34,073 bases of DNA from Hyphomicrobium sp. (lineage in GTDB: Bacteria; Pseudomonadota; Alphaproteobacteria; Rhizobiales; Hyphomicrobiaceae): assembly GCA_002928395.1 (NCBI GenBank), contig PEQZ01000016.1:1-34073 (forward strand), read 5' to 3'. The first letter of the stretch is position 1, and each line of letters begins with the position of its first letter. The position numbers and the translations under genes are program-made. Positions 17,209 through 25,831 of the stretch are shown piece by piece. The notes below the pieces were generated by a model. That model ran no database searches, was not told the origin of the DNA, and saw nothing but the letters and a program-made list of their open reading frames with translations.

Positions 17209-18645
17209 ATGAACATCGTGCTGTTGGGTGTGCTGGCCTACATCCTCGTCCAGTTCGCCGTCGGCTTCTGGGTGTCGCGACGGATTTCGACCGAGAGCGA
17301 CTACATCAATGCCGGCCGCAGGCTGGGCCTCGGACTCGGAGCTTTCACCGTCTTCGCCACCTGGTTCGGAGCCGAAGCCGTCGTCGGCACGGCGGGGCAG
17401 GTCTACGAAAAGGGGCTCGCCGGGGCGGGGGCGGACCCGTTCGGCTATGCCATCGCGCTGGTGGTCGCCGGGATCTTTTTCGCAGCCACTCTCTGGCGCC
17501 GCGGGCTCGTCACCTTCGCCGATTTCTTCCGCCAGCGCTTCGGCCCGGGTGTCGAGTGGCTCGTGGTGATGGCGCTGCTGCCGGGGTCGATCTTCTGGGC
17601 GGCGGCGCAGATCCGCGCCTTCGGGCAGGTGGTGAGTTCGGTGTCCGACATCAATGTTCCCGTGGCGATCACGGTCGCGACGATCGTCGTGGTCGCCTAC
17701 ACGGCGCTCGGCGGGCTCTTGGCCGATGCCATCACCGATCTTGTCCAAGGCATCGCCATCATCGTGGGGCTTGCCGTGCTCGCGGTGCTGGCCGCGACGT
17801 CGGCCGGAGGTTTCGGCGCAAGCTTGGCCGCCGTTCCCGCGGACCGCATGGCCCTCGTCGACGCCCCTCTCATCGAGATGATCGAGCGGCTCGCGGTGCC
17901 GATCTGCGGCACGATCGTCGCGGTCGAGCTGGTCTCGCGCATGCTCGGCTGCCGCAGCGCGGCGACGGCGCGCAACGCGACCGTCACCGGCGGGCTGCTC
18001 TATCTCGTGGCCGGGCTCATTCCCGTCTACCTCGGATTGGTCGGCCCTGCGCTGGTGCCCGGACTTACCGGTGACGCCGCCGAACAGGTGGTGCCGCAGA
18101 TCGCCCAAAAACTCATGCCGGGCGCGCTGTTCATACTGTTCGTCGGCGCGATGATGTCGGCCATTCTTTCGACCGTCGATTCGGCACTCCTGGCCTCGGC
18201 CGCCCAGATTTCCCACAATATCCTGTTGCGGATCGTTCCCGAAGCGAGCGAAGCCGCCAAGGTCCGCTATGCGCGGGCATCCGTCATTGCGCTCGCGCTG
18301 GTTGCATCGATACTGGCGCTGACAGCCACGTCTATCCGCGGTCTGGTCGAGGTCGCATCTTCCGCCGGCAGCACGGGCATTTTCGTCGCGCTCCTGTTTG
18401 GGCTCCATTCCAGTTTCGGAGGCGCCGCGAGCGCTGCCGCCGCGATCGTGACAGGCGCGCTCGTGTGGCCAATCGGACACATCACGGGGGTCACTTCGAC
18501 GCCCTACCTCGTCGCGCTGGCCGCTGCAAGTCTCGCCTACGTCGCTACAGCGGTCTTCTTTCCGTCGCACAGGGGTGAGCGAACACATCAAAGTGCACTT
18601 GAATTTTTGCCGGTTGGCACGGTTGTGAAAGCGTGCGCCGGCTAA
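17209..18645 (+). CDS. Sodium:solute symporter family transporter
   Basis: This 478-residue integral membrane protein matches the sodium:solute symporter (SSF) family, which couples uptake of small organic solutes to the sodium gradient. It shows about 13 hydrophobic segments. SSF-like landmarks are ISTESDYINAGRRLG after the first span, FATWFGAEAVVGTAG in the second, the central TALGGLLADAITDLVQG, and AMMSAILSTVDSALLASAAQ in the later sodium-site region. The ATG at 17209 is preceded by a GGTGGGGG stretch. The open frame extends to 17080, but that extra part has no membrane character. Substrate cannot be predicted from the sequence, and the neighbours give no clue. Confidence 0.9.
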   Translation: MNIVLLGVLAYILVQFAVGFWVSRRISTESDYINAGRRLGLGLGAFTVFATWFGAEAVVGTAGQVYEKGLAGAGADPFGYAIALVVAGIFFAATLWRRGLVTFADFFRQRFGPGVEWLVVMALLPGSIFWAAAQIRAFGQVVSSVSDINVPVAITVATIVVVAYTALGGLLADAITDLVQGIAIIVGLAVLAVLAATSAGGFGASLAAVPADRMALVDAPLIEMIERLAVPICGTIVAVELVSRMLGCRSAATARNATVTGGLLYLVAGLIPVYLGLVGPALVPGLTGDAAEQVVPQIAQKLMPGALFILFVGAMMSAILSTVDSALLASAAQISHNILLRIVPEASEAAKVRYARASVIALALVASILALTATSIRGLVEVASSAGSTGIFVALLFGLHSSFGGAASAAAAIVTGALVWPIGHITGVTSTPYLVALAAASLAYVATAVFFPSHRGERTHQSALEFLPVGTVVKACAG

Positions 18646-19340
18646 AGTCCCTATTGTGTTCGCAGCAACAATTAACCGTATCTGGTCAACACACGAGAAC
18701 GCAAAGAACTTGTTCCCTAGTTTCAAGTATCTGATCAGTGATCTTCATGTGTTGTCCGTTGTGTCGCATGCGCGGGGCTGAAGCGTGCTTTGGAAGACCA
18801 GTTCGATGGCCGTACTGACGGCCGACCGCCCGCGGACGCCACGGGCGGCCATGCCCATTGGTCTTGGCTACGACCCACAATTCAAAGGACCCTTAGCCAC
18901 AATTTCGCCGCGCCGGTCGACGACCCAGCCCGCCTCGTGGCGGTCGGGCCAATGGCGGCTCGGGCTAAACCGGTCATACAACACGGGTTGCGGCTGGTTG
19001 CCGCAGCGCCACCACGTTCAATTGGCTTCAGAGGTTGCCGTAGCTAAACGGAGTAAGGTGTTGTCGGGGCGAGCGCCTCTCCCCGGGGCGTCAATAGAAT
19101 TCCCGAAGGAATTCAACGTTCACTCGACAAACCGAAGAACGGGCGAACGCTCAACCTGCCCGCTTATGGACTGCCAACCAACGAGATGTCGGGCGCTTCC
19201 GCGCACTGGCATCCGCCGAAAGGAAACGTCACGGATTGATTCGAGGTGCTTGAATTGCCCAGGCAACAAATGTCTTGGCAGTGAGGGCGCATGTGACGTA
19301 ACAGGATTTGTACAGCGTACGAGCGAGTGTGATCAGAGCC
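18646..19340. other. Long intergenic region with possible gene remnant and a hairpin
   Basis: These 695 bp separate the symporter from the hydrolase. No complete recognisable gene is present. On the - strand, 19017 down to 18868 is an open stretch of about 49 codons between stops with protein-like content rich in W, R, P and charged residues (PVLYDRFSPSRHWPDRHEAG) but no good start, so it may be a remnant. A perfect inverted repeat with 7-bp arms and a 4-nt loop lies at 19097-19114. A + frame at 18790-19047 shows no family. The hydrolase promoter should lie near the right end. Confidence 0.4.
19097..19114. repeat. Inverted repeat, 7-bp arms
   Basis: GAATTCC and GGAATTC flank a CGAA loop. There is no adjacent T run, so a terminator is unlikely. 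It lies 227 bp before the hydrolase start and could be an RNA hairpin or a chance palindrome. Confidence 0.5.
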
Positions 19341-20285
19341 ATGAATAAGAAAGAAAAAACAAGATCATTGCCCGGCAGCATATCGATCCCGGGCGGGCCT
19401 GTCGGAGTCCTTCTCATTCACAGTCTCGGAGGGACGCCACTCGAGCTTCGCTATGTGGCACAGTCGCTTGCACGGTTGGGATACACCGTTCATTGCCCAC
19501 TATTGCCCGGACTCGGGGGCGGGACCGACATCTCCGGCCTGTCGACATGGCAGGATTGGCATCGCAACGTCGAGATGGCCCACGACGATCTCCGCGAGAC
19601 CTGCGAAACGGTGCTGATCGGCGGACTGTCCGCAGGGGCCATGCTCGCTCTCAAGCTCGCAGCGGACCGGCCGCGGGACGTGCACGGCCTGATGCTGTTC
19701 GCGCCCACGATCTGGCCCAACGGTTGGGCGATACCGAAGGCGATTCATCTGTTCAAACTGGTCCGCGAAAAATACTTGGCCCGGATGTTCCACTTCCGCC
19801 AGCGTCCGCCCTACGGCATCAAGGACGACCGCATCCGCAATTTCATGCTGGACAGCTTCAACAAGGGTGACGGCCGGTCACTCGACGACCTGGTCGGCCG
19901 CAGCGGCAACGCCGTTCTCGAATTCCGCCGATTGGTTCAGCACGTCAAGAAACAGCTGGGCTCGATCACCCAGCACACGATCATTTTCCATCCGCGCTTC
20001 GACGATCAGAGCGATCTCAAGAACACGATACTGCTGCAGCGGAAGCTTGGCGGCCTGGTCGAAGTTTCGGTCTTGGACGACAGCTACCACATGGTGACGC
20101 TGGACCGGCAGCGGACCTATGTCGTCGAGCGCGCGATGGAGTTCTCTCGCCGCATCGTGCGTCGCATCGAAGAGCAGGCCGAGATCGAGCGCATCAAGTC
20201 ACGGGTGCCCACTGGTGGAGCACCCGCAACCGGGGCGACGACGCCGAAGCCGGCACTCAAGGCCGCAACGCTGGCTGCTGAATAG
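19341..20285 (+). CDS. Alpha/beta hydrolase, carboxylesterase / monoacylglycerol lipase-like
   Basis: This 314-residue protein has the alpha/beta hydrolase fold. An oxyanion-hole segment HSLGGTP (about 27-33) is followed by the nucleophile elbow GGLSAGA with S97, a candidate acid in HPRFDDQSD (D221/D222), and the catalytic histidine in DDSYHMVTLD (H250). The layout resembles Est30-type carboxylesterases and serine aminopeptidase S33 proteins, which cleave short-chain or monoacyl esters. No signal peptide is visible, so it is probably cytoplasmic. The C-terminal 35 residues are a proline/alanine/threonine-rich tail. The ATG at 19341 is chosen because homologous sequence begins near it. A GTG at 19329 is in frame. 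Its 3' end overlaps the convergent DUF2147 gene by 29 bp. Confidence 0.85.
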   Translation: MNKKEKTRSLPGSISIPGGPVGVLLIHSLGGTPLELRYVAQSLARLGYTVHCPLLPGLGGGTDISGLSTWQDWHRNVEMAHDDLRETCETVLIGGLSAGAMLALKLAADRPRDVHGLMLFAPTIWPNGWAIPKAIHLFKLVREKYLARMFHFRQRPPYGIKDDRIRNFMLDSFNKGDGRSLDDLVGRSGNAVLEFRRLVQHVKKQLGSITQHTIIFHPRFDDQSDLKNTILLQRKLGGLVEVSVLDDSYHMVTLDRQRTYVVERAMEFSRRIVRRIEEQAEIERIKSRVPTGGAPATGATTPKPALKAATLAAE

Positions 20286-21090
20286 GGACCGTCGCACGCT
20301 GAGTGGCAGTCGGCGGCGTCGATTTCGCGACCGGCGCCGCGCCAGCCCCTGGGCTTCTTGATGGCGTGCTTCTTGATGGCGTGCTTGGGGGCAACGGAGG
20401 CAGGTTGCTCACCACTCCGTCGCATCGCGGCAGCGGCACGTTGGCCCTGGTCCAAAGGAACGTCTTGCTCAAAAACTTCACACCCTTGTAACCCGTGACC
20501 TTCAACCGGTCCTTGGCATCGAGAGCGAATGCGACATCGAACGACTTGCCGACCTTCGGATCGTAGACCCAGCCTCGGTCCCAGGTGCCGTCAGGCTGAG
20601 GCATGACATCGCCCAGCACTTGCAGGCCGCAAACCGGTTGATTGCGCTTGGCCTTGTCGGGGTTGTAGCCGTCGTTTTGGAGTAACCCGTCCGCGCCGAG
20701 TGGTTGCGCCATCCACACGATGTTGCCGCAAAGGTTAGCACCGCACGGCTTGATTTCGACGGCACCCTTGCCGGTGTCGTCAAACCATATGCCGATCGGC
20801 CCAACGGGAGTGCTCGGAGCGACATTGGCGGCAGGCTGATTTGGACCAGGCTGTTTCGGCTGAGCGGCAGTCGCAGGTCGAGGCCCTGGGTTCTGACTAC
20901 CTGCTTTCTGACTACCTGGGTTCTGACTACCTGGGTTCTGGCTAACAGGGTTCTGGCTACCTGGGTTCTGGCCGGCCGCACTTTGGGCATCGGCGGGCGC
21001 TGACGCGACGACGTTCGCCATGGCGGCAAAAACGCCGAGAAGTGCGACACCAACGCCCGGCCTTAGCGTAGCAAACGGAGCCAACTGCAT
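20257..21090 (-). CDS. DUF2147 exported protein with SQNPG tandem repeats
   Basis: The 277-residue product has a signal peptide (LAPFATLRPGVGVALLGVF ... ASAPADAQ). It is followed by a low-complexity segment of six five-residue repeats, (S/G)QNPG with variants SQNPV and SQKAG. After a P/Q-rich linker comes a DUF2147 domain (IGIWFDDTGKGAVEIKPCG, LCGNIVWM, WDRGWVYDPKVGKSFDVAF, LKVTGYKG). DUF2147 proteins are small exported beta-barrel-like domains of unknown function. The C terminus is again proline/serine/threonine-rich with a duplicated TPSRS unit. The ATG at 21090 begins the signal peptide and has an AAGG site upstream. The longer frame to 21489 has no support. The repeats suggest a flexible stalk separating the domain from the N terminus or cell wall. 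Confidence 0.85.
   Translation of the reverse strand: MQLAPFATLRPGVGVALLGVFAAMANVVASAPADAQSAAGQNPGSQNPVSQNPGSQNPGSQKAGSQNPGPRPATAAQPKQPGPNQPAANVAPSTPVGPIGIWFDDTGKGAVEIKPCGANLCGNIVWMAQPLGADGLLQNDGYNPDKAKRNQPVCGLQVLGDVMPQPDGTWDRGWVYDPKVGKSFDVAFALDAKDRLKVTGYKGVKFLSKTFLWTRANVPLPRCDGVVSNLPPLPPSTPSRSTPSRSPGAGAAPVAKSTPPTATQRATVPIQQPALRP
20354..20383. repeat. Two exact 15-bp tandem copies in the DUF2147 gene
   Basis: CTTCTTGATGGCGTG occurs twice head to tail on + and encodes the duplicated TPSRS in the C-terminal tail on -. Fifteen bases keep the frame, so copy number could vary without truncation. Confidence 0.85.
20884..20973. repeat. Six 15-bp tandem repeats encoding SQNPG units
   Basis: Six consecutive 15-bp units on the + strand (core TGGGTTCTGACT) encode (S/G)QNPG on -. 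The third and fourth complete units are nearly identical at the DNA level, while one unit is altered to SQKAG and one to SQNPV. The near-identity of units suggests recent expansion by slippage or recombination. Confidence 0.9.
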
Positions 21091-21453
21091 GACAAACCTT
21101 CGAACTTTTGCGATTACTCGAAGCGGTGTAAGGGCGAAATGCGGCGAAACCCAAGCACGCCGACGCCAAAACGCGTTCCGATCCGGAACGGCGGATGCGA
21201 CGATTGCACGCGCGAGGCGCCCTCTTCGCGCCGCTGTATAGTGTGCTTTACCGAAAGCCGGGATCAAACATGGCGCGGATATCCTCCAAAGCCTATATAC
21301 CGTTCGCAGAAAGGCGCGCCGAGCGGTCCGGCCACGCGGCGAGACCGGCATCGCGCAGCGCTTATTTCCGAACTTGGAAAGCGGGCGACAGCTGGGCGTG
21401 TCACGCGGGCCGACTTGCAGTCCTAGTGCGCTATTTGTTCGATTGGTCGGGAA
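21091..21453. other. Divergent control region between DUF2147 and ABC exporter genes
   Basis: These 363 bp carry the promoters of both the - strand DUF2147 gene and the + strand exporter operon. The open frames here have no recognisable family. I see a TATATA at about 21294 but no convincing matching -35 element. Confidence 0.4.
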
Positions 21454-22583
21454 ATGATCTTCACGCTCGCGTTCCGAAATCTTTTTCATGACCGCATCCG
21501 GCTCGCGGTGACTCTCGTCGGGATTCTGTTCTCGATCGTCTTGGTGGCGTCCAACTCGGGCTGTACTTCGGTGCCAGCCGCATGATTACCGGCAACATCG
21601 ATCAAGCCCAAGGCGATCTCTGGATTACGACGTTCGGCGCCAAGAGTTTCGAGGACGGCGGCATTCTGCTGACCCCGCGCGAGCGTCATCAGGCGCTGGC
21701 CACACAGGGCGTGGCCAACGTCATACCGCTGGTCGTTGCCTTTGCCGAGTGGCGGAAGCCGGGTGGCGGGTCATCGCGGGTCGTGGTCGTCGGCGCCGAT
21801 GCCGAGGATGGTGGATTGGCCCCCTGGAACCTCGTGCAGGGAACATGGGAAGACATCAAGGCGCCCGAAGGCATCGGTATCGATCGCACGTACTTCAGCG
21901 AACTCGGTATCGGCGGTATGGGCGCCACCGCCCAGATCGCCCAGGGCCGCGTCCGCGTGCGCGCCCTGACCGACGGCGTCCGCTCGTTCACGCAATCACC
22001 GTATGCGTTCACCACGCTCAATCGCGCCCGCAGTCTGCTTGGCGTCGAGGGCGAGCGCGCGACCTTCTACCTGGTTCAGACAGAGCCGGGCGCCAACCCG
22101 GAATTGATCCGCGACGAGCTTCGGCAGCGGCTGGAAAGCGCCGAGGTTCTGACCAAGGCCGAGTTCCGAGACCGCAGCCTGAAACAGTGGCTGTTCCGAA
22201 CCGGCGCCGGCATCGCGCTGATCGGCGGGGCGCTGCTCGGCATCCTGGTCGGCACGGTGATTGTGGCGCAGACGCTCTACTCCAGCACCAAGGACCATCT
22301 GAACGAGTTCGCCACGCTGCGCGCGCTCGGGTCATCGTCGGGCTATATTCACAAGGTGATCCTGACCCAGGCAGGCCTCAGCGCGGTGTTTGGGTATCTG
22401 CTCGGCATGGCCATCGCGATTCTGATCGTGGCCGCCAGCCAAGGATCGGCGTTGCCCATCGTGATGACGCCGGCACTGGCATTCGGATTGTTCGTACTTA
22501 CCTTGTTCATGTGTGCGATCTCGGCACTCTCCGCAATCGTCAAAGTCACCAAGATCGACCCGGCAACGGTGTTCAGCAGATGA
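21454..22583 (+). pseudogene. ABC exporter permease (DevC/MacB-FtsX type), frameshifted
   Basis: Reading from ATG 21454 gives a canonical DevC-like N terminus (MIFTLAFRNLFHDRIRLA, then TLVGILFSIVLVA) that falls out of frame and stops at 21583-21585. The continuation is found in the next frame from about 21549 (VQLGLYFGASRMITG) and runs to the TGA at 22581-22583. One missing base near 21549 (GTGGCG|TCCAA, where GTGGCGGTCCAA would be continuous) explains the break. The remainder is normal: a large periplasmic domain and three C-terminal membrane spans (IALIGGALLGILVGTVIV, VFGYLLGMAIAILIV, FGLFVLTLFMCAISAL). A start at ATG 21582 would yield 333 residues lacking the first membrane span. Downstream genes look intact. 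This is either a real inactivating mutation or a sequencing error. Confidence 0.8.
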
Positions 22584-23353
22584 AGGCGGGCGTTCAGAAA
22601 ATGGCGGCGGAACCGGTTCTCGAAGCCAAGGATGTCGTGAAAGAACTCGGTCAAGGCGCGGCCAAGGTGGTGGCGCTGAAGGGCGTCAGCTTGTCGCTGA
22701 TTCCCGGCGAGCTCACGCTGCTCATGGGTCCCTCGGGCAGCGGCAAGACGACCCTGCTGTCGATACTCGGCTGCATTCTTTCCTCGACCTCGGGCTCTGT
22801 GGAGATCCGCGGTGTTCCCATAACAGGGTTGAGCCCCGAGGAATTAGCCGAGGTCAGGCGCAAGAATCTCGGATTCATTTTCCAGTCCTACAATCTTTTT
22901 CCAACCCTCTCGGCGCTCGAAAACGTGCGTATCGCCTTGGACGTGCGCGGCGAGACCGGTTACCCGGCGGCGGCGCGGGCGGAGGAAGTGCTGCGTGACG
23001 TGGGCCTCTCCAACCGGATGCGAAACTACCCTGGCAATCTCTCGGGCGGAGAGCAGCAGCGCGTGGCCGTGGCCCGCGCCATCGTCACATCGCCTGCGAT
23101 CGTTCTCGCCGACGAGCCCACTGCCGCACTCGACAGCGAGAACGGGCACGCCGTCATGGCGCTGTTGTCGCGCATCGCCAAGGAGCAGAACCGCTCCGTG
23201 CTCGCCGTCACGCACGACCCGCGCACACTGAGTTATGCCGACCGCGTCATCAAAATCGAGGACGGGCTCATCGTCGGCGAGGATCGCCGCCCGCCTGGAA
23301 TCGACGGCCCTCATATCACCGATCTCACCAAGAGGCGCAAAGCTCATGCCTAA
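22580..23353 (+). CDS. ABC exporter ATP-binding protein (DevA/MacB-like)
   Basis: This 257-residue ATPase energises the exporter whose membrane part is encoded just upstream. Walker A is GPSGSGKTT (about 50-58), the Q loop FQSYNLFPTL (about 101), the ABC signature LSGGEQQ (154-160), Walker B IVLADEP (174-180), and the switch histidine H212. The sequence type is that of LolD/DevA/MacB ATPases, which drive tripartite or mechanotransmission exporters rather than classic pumps. The ATG at 22580 overlaps the permease TGA (ATGA), so the two are translationally coupled. An ATG at 22601 is an alternative. The gene overlaps the adaptor gene by 8 nt at its end. Confidence 0.92.
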   Translation: MKAGVQKMAAEPVLEAKDVVKELGQGAAKVVALKGVSLSLIPGELTLLMGPSGSGKTTLLSILGCILSSTSGSVEIRGVPITGLSPEELAEVRRKNLGFIFQSYNLFPTLSALENVRIALDVRGETGYPAAARAEEVLRDVGLSNRMRNYPGNLSGGEQQRVAVARAIVTSPAIVLADEPTAALDSENGHAVMALLSRIAKEQNRSVLAVTHDPRTLSYADRVIKIEDGLIVGEDRRPPGIDGPHITDLTKRRKAHA

Positions 23354-24491
23354 AGTCGATTCCATGCTCGTAACCCTGCTTGTCGCCAGTGTTGCCGCCC
23401 TCGGCGTCGCCATTGCCTTGAAGCCGGGTCCGGCAACGAACGTGTCTACGGCCGAGGCCGGCTTGGCGACAGCCGCAAAGCCGCAAGACGGGTCGGCGGC
23501 TCATGCGCGTGCCGACGCCACCGGCCAACGTGCGCAGTGGGCTGCCTCGGCAACCGGGCGAATCGAACCGCGCAATGGCGAAATCCGGCTCGCGGCTCAG
23601 ATTTCCGGCCGCATCGTGGATGTTCCGGTCAAGTCGGCTGATCGGGTCAAGAAGGGCGAAGTTCTAGTTCGCCTCGACGACGAGGACTATTGGATCCGTC
23701 ATGCCGCGGCCGAATCCGAGGCTCACGTCAGGAAGCGAGAGCGCGACGAGGATACCGAGATCAAGAGCGGCCAGGAGCGCCGGCGCCTCGAGGATTCGTC
23801 GTTCGACGCCGAGCGGGCACTGTTCCGAACGCGAATGGCGTTCGACGAGGCCGCAAACGCACTGCGTGCTGGCAAGTCGGGTACGCCGCAATCGGTTGAA
23901 GAATTCCGTGCGATGATCCAGCCGGCCGAGGAAAAGGCGCTCGCGGATCGTGCGGCGCTCGCGCGACACGTTGCACTGGGGGCGCCGTTGCCGACCCGGC
24001 TCGAAGCTTCGCTGGCGGCTGCCCGGTCGGATCAGGCGCTTGCCGAGCAGGCGATCGAGCGCACCCGCATCCGCGCGCCGTTCGACGGCACCGTGCTCAG
24101 CGTCCCGGCGCGCGCGGGCGAATTGACGGCTGCGTCGGCAGAAGCTGTCTTGGTGACGTTCGGCGATCTCTCGGGTCTCCGCGTGCGCGCCGAAGTCGAG
24201 GAGCGGGACGCGACAAAGGTCAAGATCGGCCAGCGCGTCGTCGTGCGCGCGGACGCCTATCCTGATCGCGACTTCGAGGGCAAGGTGACGTCGATCGCCT
24301 CCGCGCTGGGTGCGCCGCGCATCAACACGCGTGGGCCACGCCGTCCGAACGACGTCGAGGTGCTGGAGGTGCAGGCCATGCTCGACGGCGATCCGCCGCT
24401 GTTGACTGGAATGCGCGTCGACGTGTTCTTCCGGAATGAGACGGCGGTCTCCGCAGCGCCTGCCGAGCCACCGGCTGCCACCAAGCCGTAA
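23346..24491 (+). CDS. HlyD/DevB-family periplasmic adaptor of the ABC exporter
   Basis: This 381-residue membrane-fusion protein would link the inner-membrane ABC exporter to an outer-membrane channel. A single N-terminal membrane anchor (MLVTLLVASVAALGVAIA) is followed by a lipoyl-like half (ATGRIEPRNGEIRLAAQISG), a long charged helical hairpin (about residues 115-235), the second lipoyl half (RTRIRAPFDGTVLSVPARAGE), and beta-barrel segments (LRVRAEVEERDATKVKIGQ). This order is diagnostic of the family. It starts 8 nt inside the ATPase gene, so the operon order is permease, ATPase, adaptor. No TolC-like gene is nearby. The operon ends at a hairpin terminator shared with the convergent gene. 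Confidence 0.9.
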   Translation: MPKVDSMLVTLLVASVAALGVAIALKPGPATNVSTAEAGLATAAKPQDGSAAHARADATGQRAQWAASATGRIEPRNGEIRLAAQISGRIVDVPVKSADRVKKGEVLVRLDDEDYWIRHAAAESEAHVRKRERDEDTEIKSGQERRRLEDSSFDAERALFRTRMAFDEAANALRAGKSGTPQSVEEFRAMIQPAEEKALADRAALARHVALGAPLPTRLEASLAAARSDQALAEQAIERTRIRAPFDGTVLSVPARAGELTAASAEAVLVTFGDLSGLRVRAEVEERDATKVKIGQRVVVRADAYPDRDFEGKVTSIASALGAPRINTRGPRRPNDVEVLEVQAMLDGDPPLLTGMRVDVFFRNETAVSAAPAEPPAATKP

Positions 24492-24512
24492 ATCGAACGG
24501 TTTTGGCAAAAA

Positions 24513-24546
24513 AAAGAGGTCCGCATCGTTGGGTGCGAACCTCTTT
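24513..24546. terminator. Bidirectional hairpin terminator
   Basis: A 15-bp stem with two weak positions (24513-24527 and 24532-24546, loop GTTG) is flanked by an A run on the left and CTCTTT on the right. It therefore gives a T run in both transcripts. It sits between the stops of the convergent adaptor (24491) and DUF533 (24573) genes. Confidence 0.85.
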
Positions 24547-24572
24547 CTGTTGCGAGGCGTCGAAGTGTCGAA

Positions 24573-25748
24573 TCAGGCAGTCGCGCTTCGGGCCGCTCCG
24601 TCGACGTGGGCGGCCAGATTGTCGTCGATGCCGAGGCCTTGGGCCAGCTCCGAAAGGAAGTTCTGCTCACCACGGGTATCGGGTTCGATTGCGATGCGCG
24701 CGGCCGTATAGACCTGGACCGCCTGTTCGGGCGTCTGGACGGCTGCGATGAGGTCCTGCGCCGTCGCGGGATTGTTGAGTTCGCCAGCCAGGAATTCTTC
24801 CGCCGCAGCGTCGATGCCGGCCTGTTTCAACGAGCCGACGATCTTCTGTTGCTCGGCGGCATCGATGCGCCCGTCGGCAGCTGCAGCGCCGATCATGGCG
24901 CGGATATAGAGTGTGGCCGTCTCGTTGGTGACGGCAGCTGGCTCGAAGCCCGAACCACCGGGCGCGGCTTCCGGCGCGAAGTTGCCGCCGATGACAGGGC
25001 GACCGGCGGCGTAGTTCTGGTAGGCCTTGTAGGCGAGACCGCCGATAAGCGCGAGGGCGCCGAGCTTGGCGGCGGTGGCCGCTGCCGAACGTCCTGTGCG
25101 CGTGCCGAGCACAACCGCGCCGAGACCGCCGAGTGCCGCGCCTGCACCGACCTGGTTCTTGGCGATCAAGTCCTGCAGCTGCCTCATCAGGTCGTCGGGC
25201 GAGCTGCCCGTGGCCTTGCCGACGGCATCCCGCATCCGCCCGCCGACGCCGGTCGCGTCCTCGATGCGGCCCGCGCCTTCCTTCACGCCTTGAGTTGCCT
25301 GACCAAGCACCTGGCCGAGAATGTCCATCAAGTTGCCACCACCCGGGCCCGCCCCGCCGGCAACTCCGCCACCTTGGCCCATCTGCTGCTGCAACTTGCC
25401 CAGGATGTCGCCGAGGCCGCCACCTCCGGCACCAGGGGCCGCATGACCCCCGCTCTGCTGCCCACCGGCACCCGGCAGCATCTGCCGCAACAGGTCTTCG
25501 AGGCCGCCCCCACCGGCACCGGCGCCGGGGGCCGCACTGCCGCCATGCTGCTGCGGAGCACCGCCAGGCAACATGTTGCGCAGCATGCCTTCCAGTGCGC
25601 CAGCGCCGCCCGCGCCACCGCCGCCCTTCTGCATCATCTGTCCGAGGATATCACCCAAGCCGCCGAGACCGCCGCCCTGCTGCGACGGAGATTGCGGCGC
25701 GATGGCGCCCTTCACAAGAGTTTCAAGCAGGCTTCTGGCGTCGAACAT
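24573..25748 (-). CDS. Glycine-rich DUF533 / TerB-like protein with N-terminal repeats
   Basis: The 391-residue protein has two parts. Residues 1 to about 160 are a low-complexity region in which short amphipathic units (GLGDILGQMM, ALEGMLRNML, GLEDLLRQML, GLGDILGKLQ, NLMDILGQVL) recur about five times, separated by glycine/alanine/glutamine-rich linkers. The second part (residues about 200-391) is the DUF533 region: a hydrophobic segment (AKLGALALIGGLAYKAYQNY), then a TerB-like helical domain (YIRAMIGAAAADGRIDAAEQQ). DUF533 proteins are inner-membrane proteins of unknown role, and TerB-like folds are linked to tellurite or stress responses. The ATG at 25748 has GGAGG at 25757-25761, 8 nt upstream. 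It follows the RND pump by 83 bp, so co-transcription is possible. Confidence 0.85.
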   Translation of the reverse strand: MFDARSLLETLVKGAIAPQSPSQQGGGLGGLGDILGQMMQKGGGGAGGAGALEGMLRNMLPGGAPQQHGGSAAPGAGAGGGGLEDLLRQMLPGAGGQQSGGHAAPGAGGGGLGDILGKLQQQMGQGGGVAGGAGPGGGNLMDILGQVLGQATQGVKEGAGRIEDATGVGGRMRDAVGKATGSSPDDLMRQLQDLIAKNQVGAGAALGGLGAVVLGTRTGRSAAATAAKLGALALIGGLAYKAYQNYAAGRPVIGGNFAPEAAPGGSGFEPAAVTNETATLYIRAMIGAAAADGRIDAAEQQKIVGSLKQAGIDAAAEEFLAGELNNPATAQDLIAAVQTPEQAVQVYTAARIAIEPDTRGEQNFLSELAQGLGIDDNLAAHVDGAARSATA

Positions 25749-25831
25749 GTCGGCATCCTCCAAGCGGGGCGAATTTTTGCGACCGTAAGTCGTCTGTTCT
25801 GGAGCCGCAACCCGATTGTGGCGGACTTCTC

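Noticed and set aside
17053-18726. Long - strand open frame of 557 codons
   Set aside because: It is antisense to the symporter. Its D/R/G/H-rich low-complexity composition is typical of a shadow of a hydrophobic protein.
18790-19047. 85-codon + strand frame in the intergenic region
   Set aside because: No recognisable domain, no good ribosome site, and composition no different from other shadow frames.
21540-21560. Programmed -1 frameshift in the permease gene
   Set aside because: No slippery heptamer or downstream stem is visible at the junction, and the permease family does not use recoding. A deletion or sequencing error is simpler.
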